A DNA stretch of 64,000 nucleotides from positions 12,679,578-12,743,577 of the forward strand of contig NC_087073.1 in NCBI RefSeq assembly GCF_026151205.1. Reading direction: 5' to 3'. Of the stretch, positions 1 through 8,338 are shown piece after piece; position 1 is the first letter of the stretch, and every line of letters starts with the position of its first letter. The translations under genes were made by a program, and so were the position numbers. The DNA comes from Bolinopsis microptera. Taxonomy: Eukaryota > Ctenophora > Tentaculata > Lobata > Bolinopsidae. The notes beneath the pieces are model-generated. The model saw nothing but the letters and a program-made list of their open reading frames with translations, had not been told where the DNA came from and did not search any database.

Positions 1-1727
1 GGGCAAATTTGGTGGATATATTTTTTAACCTCTTTTTTAAAACTGTTATTTGTTAGCTAACATCAATTTACTGGTCTTAAAATGATGCAAAGGTAATGTT
101 AAATCTATGGCATCAACTATAAAGTACAAAATTCAAGTTAAAAGGCTATTTTTGGTGGATATCTGTCAATATTAATTAGTTAAACACGTAAATGTTACCA
201 AAATATCAATAAATAAGACATCATCATGATTGGATACAGTTGAAAAAGATGAATTATAGGATGTTGAACATTTATGCATAAGGTCGTATGGCATTTTAAG
301 CATTCAGGGCCAATTTGGTGGATAATTAACTCAAAAATACTTAAAATATCGACCTGGATATTTTGATATCCATCAATTTTGGCCTTAAAATTCGGCTTGA
401 GCTTATCACATTTTGTGCTGAACAAGAAAAAGGTCTAAACAAACCAATATCAGTGTATGATTTCATAATTGAGCAAATTTAAGGCCAGAAATAGTGGATA
501 AAAAAGCAAATTTAACCGTTTTTAAGCTAATTTCTTAAACGGCCCTAAATGGAGAATGTTTGGAACGTTTACTTTAAACTATAGCCCTTCTTTACGACCT
601 CAGCGCAATGATTTTCAGCTCTTTCGACCTTAAGATATAATTATTGGGCGTTGAAAGTGGATCACATACGTTATAAGTCAAGAAATCGTTATTTCAATCA
701 CTGAGGTAGGTTATTCACATTTAATATCCACCAATTTTAACCTTTTGAATAATTCCATATCGGCCAACTCCATGATGTACTTAACTTGTATTACAAGGCT
801 ACACGGTGAGCGCAGTTGTCTTGGAATGAAAATTCTTTTGAACTGACTCAGCAAAGGGGATCTTCTATCTAGAAACAGTTGTAGTTTCATGATAGAACAC
901 ATCTAGGGCCAAATATAGTGGATAAAAAAGCAAATTTTCCCGTTTGTGTGCTTTTATCCACCAAAAACGGCTCTAAAGGCTGAAAGGAGTTCAAAGTTTG
1001 TTAAGTTCGTATGAAACTATATCCATTCGTTATGGCCCTAGAGTAATAATTATAAGCATTTTCAGCTTATAGACAAGATAATTGGGGTCTAACAATGGAT
1101 AACCTGCATTATTGACACAGAATTTGACTTTAAAATAAAATCAATCTTGAAGCTCCAGTATATCCACCAAAAATGGCCTAGAAAGTAAATCTTCTATTCT
1201 ATCATAAACTTGAAACGATTTCCAACCTGATCCGTTCACTGAGTAAAGCTGATGAACTTGTTGACCAGTATAATTTTTTCAGTTGAAAATTTTCGGTATT
1301 GAATTTTATTTCATAGTTTTATTATCCACCATATATAGCCTTAAATTTGAAATCTTTCCTTATTTTTGCCTTTTATCATAGAGGAAAATCGATTTGCTAC
1401 AATTCTATCTTTAAATAATCACCATAAATTAACCACACGTAAAGTTACAGGCCAATCAATGATATATCCACCAAACCCCTCTGAAAAGTATATCCACCAT
1501 TATTAGCCCGGATTTAAATGCATGTATCTCTGCTCATAGACATAGTAGACATTTTATTCTTTTTGTAAAAGTTGTACTATCGCAAATCTGTAGATGTCGC
1601 ACAGTTTGATCAAAATATTGAGTATATCCACCAAATGAGAGCTTCTAGAAGTTGAAATTTTTCCCGTGACAGATTCGTTAACATAGTTTTTGAAAGTGCC
1701 CTAATACTAATTATTATTTTGTTTCAG
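1..1727 (+). other. Intron with dispersed TGGTGGATA words
   Basis: Non-coding stretch upstream of the acceptor at 1727. The exact 9-mer TGGTGGATA occurs at 10, 153 and 316, and its complement TATCCACCA at 725, 955, 1161, 1323, 1465, 1491 and 1625. One-mismatch forms lie at 367, 492 and 916. Most copies have a GGCC or GGC-like word 3-6 bases away on the same side, giving an extended consensus of about 18 bp. No other gene is visible here. Confidence 0.7.
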
Positions 1728-2526
1728 AGCCTCATTTGACGCAGAAATACCTGCTAAAATCCTGGAAGCCTATCTCTGCACTGGTGATTCTTATTGGCCC
1801 CTTGGCTTATCAACACATAATGCAAATAGTCTATTGAAGGGATCTGTTATTATGGCACACTACATTATCTGTGCTCAAACTAGGGACTTTCCAGGGGAAT
1901 ACAGAGATAAAATGATTGAAGCAGCTATTGGTGCAGCTGCAAAAATAGTTTCGAGTGTTCAGAAATTGAACAAGGCAGATACAGGAACCTGCTTGGAAGG
2001 AAAGATGTCCTCTATGTTGTTTGAAAATTTATGTGGCTCAAATAACATATGGAATTTTCGGGAAGGTCTTTTGTACATTCGATACACTCTCAAAGGTCAA
2101 ACCTCCAGTATGTTGTTGAAGGGTATATTGAATGCTGTAAACATTTTACTCGAGGGAAAAAATGTGGAATTGTTTTTATCAAGCATAGCAACATATTGTC
2201 CGGAATCCCCCAAATATTGCACGACAGGACTTAGGCAGAAACGAGGTGTGCGTGTGCCAAAGTCCTCAAAAGAAATAGATTTTACATTAGTTGAAGACCT
2301 GAAAAGAAGAAAACGTGCAGTTGATCCCCAAGAAATGATGCTTATGTTCAATAAAATGATATGCAACCCGGAAATAATTGGATCCCTAGCTGGTTACTAT
2401 GACAAGACTCTTGATCAAAAGATGGACTACAGTAGGGTTTGGCTCTTCAAAAATATTTCTGAATTTTGGTGTTGTTTTGCTCAACATTTGGAAGAACTTT
2501 ATAAACTGATTCCAGTGAAAAAATAA
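1728..2526 (+). CDS. Last coding exon of an unrecognised gene
   Basis: Open reading frame of 265 codons that starts at a good splice acceptor (pyrimidine-rich tract ending TTTCAG at 1727) and ends in TAA at 2524-2526. The first base completes a split codon, so the preceding intron is phase 2. The frame has no ATG near its start, and earlier exons must lie upstream of the window. The protein is mixed alpha-helical in character with scattered cysteines and two basic clusters (RQKR near residue 170, KRRKR near residue 195). I see no signal peptide, membrane segment or known motif. I do not recognise the family. It could be a host gene or a domesticated transposon gene; its codon use looks like normal coding sequence. 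The exon call is fairly secure, the function unknown. Confidence 0.6.
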
Positions 2527-2789
2527 TCCTTGTAGCATAATTTGATATTATAAATAGCTTGTCAAATCGGAGTTAATTTTGAGGAATTGCAAATATTTTT
2601 CGTCATGGAAAAAAAAATCATCAAGCATTTGAGGTATCAAGCACTGTTGAGGTATGATGATCATGAGGAATGGTTTTTCTGATCAAGGTCGAGAAAAGGT
2701 AAGTGTTGGGTCACACTTACAGTAGGTCATTATTATTATTAAATACGTACTTTTCATAAATTATTATGTTTATTTAATTCTGTTGATTG

Positions 2790-3160
2790 TCTTGATTTGA
2801 AAGTTTTCATTGTTGGAGTTCCCACATTTATCGATTAAAAGTGCTCAATATAACATGTACATATTATTTTTTATTATAAAACTTTATTCAAATGAATAAA
2901 TTAAGTCAAACAAATTAAAAATCTGATAAGTAACCTACTAAAACTAAAATAACTTTCTCCACTTAGGTCTGTCTTGGGCTAAAAAAATCAAATTATAAAT
3001 GTCTTCTGTATTCACAAGTTTAATGTCTCTATCTGATAAGTCATTTTTAAGAGTTTTTAATAAATTACAATGGTGTCTCCCGACACAACCCTTCATATCC
3101 CTCTTATTATTATTATTATTATTAAATCTAAAATAGCTAATAATTTATTAAATTATTAAC
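2790..3160 (-). mobile_element. LINE remnant, C-terminus and 3' tail
   Basis: Read on the minus strand, 3102 down to 2944 encodes the last 52 residues of a non-LTR retrotransposon ORF2, ending LAQDRPKWRKLF and a stop. That is the typical LINE ending 'AxDRxxWRxL'. The 3' untranslated part runs on to about 2790, including a word GGGAACTCC that recurs at 3268-3278. A TTA microsatellite (3103-3121) sits inside the coding part. The copy is 5'-truncated, with no reverse transcriptase visible. Confidence 0.65.
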
Positions 3161-3264
3161 AGGCCCCTTAACGTGGGCAATAATATACGCTTTTTAAATT
3201 ATATAAACAAATTGAAGTCTATTTTTCCAATGTTGTTAAGTGTCTCTTTAGATCTGTTTTGGTC

Positions 3265-4443
3265 TTTTCGTGGGAGTTCCCACATTTGTTGGTTGAGAAT
3301 GCTCAACATAACATACATGATGCTTGACTGCTTTATTGACCCGGACAGGCACCGGGGGCAGACATCCCAACACCAGTGCGTTTGGACATAGTGTTGGTCT
3401 GCTTCAGGACGTGTTAGATCCTAGAGAAGCCGCCATCCCCTCTACTGCTTTAGCTCAGCGGCAGCATGAGCCCTGGTTTCCTGCCACATTGGTACCTCTG
3501 AAAGTACAGAAAAGTGGTGGATTTCGGGGTCCAGGATACTCCCTCTTTGTTCTTTATGGTGGTAATATTTCTCTGAGATGTTTGCAGAGTCTTTATTTCA
3601 TGATCTTTTTAGTCGGATAAATCCTGGAGAGCATCATTTTGTCCCCAAAGAAATTCGACTCTCCTAATGAATGCTTTTTGTGTGCTGCTTTTTGTTAACA
3701 CTTCTAGATCTAGGAATCTAGATAGGAATGTGAGTCTGCCCCACCCAGTTCTTCTTTCAGTTGCAGGTAACTGGTGTCTTGCACCTCCAGACACAATAGG
3801 AGCTGGTGTACGGGAGAATCAATCAAGCTGTTACACTCTTAACGGGTGATACTCGTAAAATATCTGTTCCATATATTCCAGGACTGTCGACGAGTCCAAC
3901 TCGGCGCGCGTCCTGGTAGGTTGTAAACCTACAATATCCATCATACTCTCAACTGCAAAAATAAATAACATAACGCTGGGGAGTTACTGGCACTACGAAG
4001 TATATGCCCAAACATTTTCCAACGTGAGTAAGCAACTCTCTCACCAAGTGGTCTGCTGTTACATTTCTTATATATACATATACATGAATGAATTTAATAC
4101 ATAAACAATGAAGCTTAACTGCTTTATTGCCCTGGAAGGTACTGACTAAGCTACCGGGGCCGGGGTGGACATCCCAACACCAGAATGTGTTAGTGAAACA
4201 AATTTTAGTGAAACAAATTTAAAATTTTATCCTTTATTTTACAATCATAATATAATAATATTTGTAAGCCTCCGTTTTGAAAGTTTTAAATTTTAATATA
4301 TTCACATTTCTATTCTGTTAGATCCCAGAGAATCTCCCATTACATACCCTTTACTGCTTCAGCTCAGCAGCAGTATGATTCCTGCTTTCATGCCACATTG
4401 AGTACCTCTGAAAGTTCAGGAACAGTGGTGGATTTCGGAGTTC
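3265..4443. repeat. Two diverged copies of an interspersed repeat
   Basis: Segments 3318-3545 and 4108-4443 share, in the same order, a CTGCTTTATTG word, GGACATCCCAACACCAG, GATCCNAGAGAA, CTGCTTNAGCTCAGC and GTGGTGGATTTCGG. The second copy is interrupted by about 110 bp of AT-rich DNA (4200-4315). The left edge of the first copy (3265-3320) matches the 3' tail of the LINE at 2790-2870, so this may be LINE-derived tail sequence. No coding potential is seen. Confidence 0.5.
3839..3933 (-). mobile_element. Hairpin element family 1, copy c
   Basis: GC-rich element of about 95 bp, minus orientation, about 90% like the copies at 58750, 59671 and 6449. It contains two internal hairpins: an 8 bp stem around TAGGTT-GTA-AACCTA, and CGAGT-CCA-ACTCG. 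No clean target duplication is visible for this copy. Confidence 0.6.
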
Positions 4444-4544
4444 TGTAATCAGTTCACATAGCCATGTGTCTACGCGTACTGCGTGACGCGCTTGTTTCAT
4501 AACTACTGCAAGCGAGAGGGCTCTGGTTAGAGCAATGTAATCAG
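4444..4544 (+). mobile_element. Hairpin element family 2, copy a, with 9 bp duplication
   Basis: The element is 4453-4535 (83 bp; begins TTCACATAG, ends TTAGAGCAA). It is flanked by perfect 9 bp direct repeats TGTAATCAG at 4444-4452 and 4536-4544. It is an internally shortened form of the 119 bp copy at 59758. Confidence 0.75.
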
Positions 4545-4662
4545 TGATGTTTCCTTTTTGAACAATGATGCATGGTGCGCGCTATATCTCCCGCGAAAGC
4601 ACATTAAATTTAATTCGTATGCAATAGTTGTAAAACTTGCTTTATTTAGCACTTAGCTGACG

Positions 4663-4748
4663 TGTGTCTACTTCACATAGCCATGTGTCTACGCGGCGGT
4701 CGCGCGCAACTGCAAGCGAGAGGGCTCTGGTTAGAGCAATGTGTCTAC
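4663..4748 (+). mobile_element. Hairpin element family 2, copy b, with 9 bp duplication
   Basis: The element is 4672-4739 (68 bp), with the same ends as copy a. It is flanked by perfect 9 bp repeats TGTGTCTAC at 4663-4671 and 4740-4748. Its interior is shortened differently from copy a. Confidence 0.75.
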
Positions 4749-4847
4749 CAAAATCGAACGGGGAATCGTTTAAAATCATTTTCAAGGCATCCTAACAAAA
4801 AATTTAAATTGTGCTTTTTACAGAGAAATAAGACAGTAGCGTTTTTA

Positions 4848-5148
4848 TTTCGAGCGTTGTAGCGCGATGCAGTACTGGGCAGCGCCGCGCATCAAATAAC
4901 TCTTCTCGCAACCACAATAATTCTTTTCGCAACCACATCTACCTTTGTCATACGTTGTATGACCCGCCGCGCACGAAGTGCGCGGCTCCCCATATAGTGA
5001 AGCGACTCCCTATAGTGAAGCTCCCCCTATAGTGAAGCGACAGTGGGGGTCACCACGTGATACAAATCTACCTTCGGTAGATCGGCAAAATGCACCAATG
5101 GGCCTCACCGAGCTGCAAAGGATTGACATCGTGAATCAATTTCGAGCG
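4848..5148 (+). mobile_element. Hairpin element family 3, copy a, hosting a family 4 copy
   Basis: The element is 4857-5139 (begins TTGTAGCGCG, ends GTGAATCAA), flanked by perfect 9 bp repeats TTTCGAGCG at 4848-4856 and 5140-5148. A family 4 element (4946-5065) lies inside it. Without that insert it would be about 155 bp. Its ends are imperfect inverted repeats (TTGnnnCnCGATG). The undisturbed interior would form a hairpin ATCTACC-TTC-GGTAGAT. Confidence 0.75.
4937..5074 (+). mobile_element. Hairpin element family 4, copy a, nested in family 3
   Basis: The element is 4946-5065 (120 bp; begins TGTCATACGTTG, ends CACGTGATACAA), flanked by perfect 9 bp repeats ATCTACCTT at 4937-4945 and 5066-5074. 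The ends form imperfect terminal inverted repeats. Internal palindromes include CATACG-TTGTATG and CCGCGCAC-GAA-GTGCGCGG. A CCCTATAGTGAAGC-like unit is repeated three times inside. Confidence 0.8.
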
Positions 5149-5233
5149 TTTTTATTTTGATCATGTTTTTATTTTGAACATGTTTTTATTTTGAACATGT
5201 TTTTATTTTGAACATGTTTTTATTTTGAACATG
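5149..5233. repeat. 17 bp tandem repeat, five units
   Basis: Five head-to-tail units of TTTTTATTTTGAACATG; the first unit has one base changed. The array begins immediately after the 9 bp target duplicate of the family 3 element. Confidence 0.85.
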
Positions 5234-5344
5234 TTGATTTGTATAAGCAATAAGTGCATATTATATTGATTCTGCAAAAGCTTGATCTCGATTCACGAAG
5301 TTTGAAAGAAAATTTGTTTCACAAAAAAAAATGTTTCGCCAAAT

Positions 5345-5487
5345 TGCTCTATCCAGAGCCTTTGAACGCTACTGCAAGCGTTCACATAGCCATGTGTATA
5401 CGCGTACTGCGTGACGCGCTTGTTTCACAAGTTGACCGCCTACGGCGGTCGCGCGCTACTGCAAGTGCAAAGGCTCTGGATAGAGCA
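5345..5487 (+). mobile_element. Family 2-related element with 20 bp terminal inverted repeats
   Basis: Perfect 20 bp inverted repeats at 5345-5364 and 5468-5487 (TGCTCTATCCAGAGCCTTTG and its complement) enclose a family 2 core starting TTCACATAG at 5381. The other family 2 copies begin directly at TTCACATAG, so this may be a longer form, or a family 2 element inside a relative. No target duplication is evident. Confidence 0.55.
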
Positions 5488-5730
5488 CCCTGGGACCCCA
5501 GGCTGTTATATTTATACGCCGAATAGAGATTCGGCGGAATCATAAGTTAATCGCGCAGCCTTGACCATTGTTAATGGTCTGGCCCGGCGTGCGCTATTTC
5601 TTAGCACTTGCCATTTCGAGAAGAAAGCGGCGCGCGCTACTTCGAAGAAATTTAGACGAGTAACATCCGTCAAGCTAATTCGAAGAAATTCAGACGAGTA
5701 ACATCCGTCAAAGTGCCGCCCAGTAGCGCG
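5488..5730. repeat. Composite of family 6 and family 5 hairpin sequence
   Basis: It starts with CCTGGGACCCCAGG (family 6 left end) and finishes with two GCCGCCCAGTA words (family 6 right end). Between them are a family 5 type segment and a second direct copy of TTCGAAGAAATT-AGACGAGTAACATCCGTCAA (5640-5672 and 5680-5712). GC-rich, with no coding potential. Confidence 0.45.
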
Positions 5731-5824
5731 CCGCCCAGTAAGATCAAATTTCTTTATATACGCTAATCTCAATGCGTATAATAATATAATGTGATTACAT
5801 GTACACTATTAGTATTAATTGCAC

Positions 5825-5982
5825 GAGGCGCAATTGATTGACGATGTCAATCCGTCGAGATCGTTGCTTTGCGAAGCAGAGCTCAACGATCGACGACGAT
5901 GCGAAGCAAGAATGCGAAGCAAGAATGCTAGTTTGCGCGGCGCGTCGAAGCGGCGAAGTCCTCCAAGACACAAGAGGCGCAG
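5825..5982 (-). mobile_element. Diverged family 3 hairpin element, inverted
   Basis: The element is 5834-5973 (140 bp; begins TTGATTGACGATGTCAATCC, matching the complement of the family 3 right end; ends AAGACACAA). It is flanked by GAGGCGCAA (5825-5833) and GAGGCGCAG (5974-5982), a 9 bp duplicate with one mismatch. Open frames across it are by-products of its palindromic composition. Confidence 0.6.
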
Positions 5983-6111
5983 CCGAGTGTAATAACTGGT
6001 GTAATTTAATTGCATTATACATGCAGTTAGATTTGCGTATAACTCTACGTTTCTGATGCAAATGTTATATTATAACATTATATTATAACATTACAACATT
6101 ACAACATAATA

Positions 6112-6198
6112 AGTTGGTGCGATTATAAACTAATTCAAATAGCACTGATTATAACTTATAATCAGTGCTATTTGAATTAGTTTATAATCGCACCAACT
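6112..6198. repeat. 43 bp perfect palindrome
   Basis: Arms 6112-6154 and 6156-6198 are exact reverse complements around a single C at 6155. The sequence starts AGTTGGTGCGATTATAAAC. It could extrude as a cruciform or fold as a near-loopless hairpin. Confidence 0.9.
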
Positions 6199-6424
6199 AT
6201 TTTTTTATAAAACCAGTGCGATTATAAACTATAATTTATAGCGTTGCCTCGTGCGATTATTGTATAAATGTACACTCTGATGCGCCTCGTGCAATTAATA
6301 GTGTAAGTCATTGCATTATCAATTATACGCAGTTAGATATTAGCGTATATAATTGCATGGCATTATTTTTGCGGTTAAGTTGACATTTTGTTTTAAAGCC
6401 GTTTCTAATAACAAATAATTATTA

Positions 6425-6648
6425 ATTCAGAGTTGCCTGGGACCCGGCTTAACGGGTGATACTCGTAAAATAGTTGTTCCATATATTATACAGGACCGCG
6501 TCGACGAGTCCAACTCGGCGTGCGTCCTGGTAGGTTGTAAACCTTGAACCTACAATGGGACCCCAGTGCCCAGACTATAATGTTCATAAAATAAAGATTT
6601 AACGGAATGACAAATGACAGGCTGAGCGCCGCACAGTAAATTCAGAGT
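6425..6648 (+). mobile_element. Hairpin element family 6 hosting a family 1 copy
   Basis: The element is 6434-6639 (begins TGCCTGGGACC, ends GCACAGTAA), flanked by perfect 9 bp repeats ATTCAGAGT at 6425-6433 and 6640-6648. A family 1 copy (6449-6554, minus orientation) lies inside, bordered on both sides by TGGGACCC. Related sequence is at 23797-23873. Confidence 0.65.
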
Positions 6649-8086
6649 TGTACTCTTGACAGTAAAGAGTTGTACTCTTATTTTACGTGATATTTTACGA
6701 GTATCAGTATCACCAGTTAATAATTATTTTGCCAGATGGAAGACGTCGATGATTTTTTATCAGCATGTGACATGTTAAGCACTAAGCTTGTTTTTGAGTT
6801 TGTAGCCCTGTTCAACATATTTCTTTGCATTGCATCTTAGTTTTAACTGTTTGTTCTATGTTCTAGCTTCTAGAAACAGCTTGCTCCACGCTGTGGCGGC
6901 CATCTCGTGGTATTACTAGTACTACTAGTAAATGCCACGAGATAGCAGATAGATCCTTAGCTTAAATGAGGATCACGACGTGAGACAAGAAACAGCCAAA
7001 AGACAAACGAAGTATTCCTCGTGATAACAGCAGCTGATTTGGTCACCTGCTTTTTAATTTTGAAGATCAATGAAGTGATACATGATATGTGTTCTTCTCT
7101 TGATACACATCGTATTTTAATAACTCGGCTGCGCCTCATATTGATCCGTACTATTAATATTGAAAATGGTACTTGGTGTGTTGAGAACTGTCAAGATATA
7201 TCATATATCTTTCTCTTCCATCATGCATCAGGTCAAAGTCAGGAATCTGAACTACAAACTGGGGTTCTTATATTAGTGAATAGTGACTAAGAATGAATAT
7301 TTTTGATTTTCTTTCACGCAGTATGAACAGACCACAAAGGGTGCGTCCACAGATATTTTGACTGGAACACCGATCAATAATACATAGTTCTTTGAGCATA
7401 GTTACGATAACAGCATGCACGGGTTAAACGTCACGTTTATCAGTATACTTATAAAAAAAGAGAGCTAACCAAATACGAAGACAAGATCCGGCTTTATGTC
7501 GAGAGATAAAGACTACTATGAGTATGGGCTATAATGGAAGCCGATTACTTAGTTTTGCTATGATATACTTTATTTTGATAATGTAAGTGGTTTCTTTTCA
7601 TATTACATATGATCTTTAAAAGTTTGATTGTTAATACAAGTTTTAGTTTATTTCAATTTAACCTTGGTATCATTTGTTCATCTCTCACTGATTTCTCAGG
7701 ATCCTCTTGATCACCCTGATACATACAGCAAGAGGACTTTAGTATATTAATTTTCGTATGAACAAAATATAAAGTACTGGATATGACTAAAACAATCCGA
7801 AATCAAATCAAATAAATAATTAATATTACATTTGAAACTGTTAATTTCACGTCTAAATCTAAAATAATAACGGTAACAATTGCTCGTCTGCATTCTTGAT
7901 TCTGCACGGAATAATATCCGAAGTATTCGAAGAAAATAGTTTCTTGATTTATCGTGGGATATCGAATATTTTTTCGACCAAATATTCAATTTTTTCCAAC
8001 AAGTCGTAGTAAAGTAAAACCATCCTCCCATCCTTATTTCGAAAAAAAAATGCATATCGAGTCCAATAACTATAAGTATAACACGT
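6649..8086. other. Gene-free stretch
   Basis: I see no gene here. A small palindrome lies at about 6902-6945 (ATCTCGTGG to CCACGAGAT arms). TTTATT at 7647-7652 would read AATAAA on the minus strand and could serve the gene whose stop is at 8087. The short open frames look like chance. Confidence 0.4.
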
Positions 8087-8338
8087 TTAACCTCTAGTTC
8101 TGTTAGAGCCACTCGACCAAAAGCATGTCTTAAAGAACAGTTTAACACTGTTAAAGGATCTGGAGAGCGTGTCTGATATCCCCTCAGCAACACTGTCATA
8201 AAACTCGGTGATTTTAGCTCCGAGACTGCCATTAGGACGCTTTCTGTGAGTCTCCTGCTGTCTGAAGTATTTCTCGTTGTCTTCAGAGACATCGGAGAGT
8301 GTGGTGGGTGCACCAAATCTCGAGTTGTCACGTTCCGC
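8087..8338 (-). CDS. Exon 5 (last) of the five-exon gene
   Basis: 83 codons and TAA after acceptor CTGTCTCGTTTCAG. The correct frame begins AERDNSRFGAP and includes GAKITEFYDSVAEGISDTL, a likely amphipathic helix, ending SSGSNRTRG. A longer open frame over the same bases on the same strand is not the one that fits the splice phase. Confidence 0.75.
   Translation of the reverse strand, partial: AERDNSRFGAPTTLSDVSEDNEKYFRQQETHRKRPNGSLGAKITEFYDSVAEGISDTLSRSFNSVKLFFKTCFWSSGSNRTRG

Larger units (their letters stand above)
5800..6310. repeat. Nested foldback region
   Basis: An outer inverted repeat pairs the AATTGCACGAGGCGCA word at 5817-5832 with its complement near 6281-6296. The diverged family 3 element and a long palindrome lie between the arms. 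Related words (ATGCAGTTAGAT) occur on both sides. Confidence 0.55.

Noticed and set aside
5155-5240. CRISPR-like array
   Set aside because: The 17 bp units are directly adjacent with no spacers, in an animal genome.
3839-6554. Family 1 hairpins as hammerhead ribozymes
   Set aside because: GACGAGTCC and GCGCGTCCTGG resemble parts of known hammerheads, but the CTGANGA and GAAA core elements are missing in all copies.
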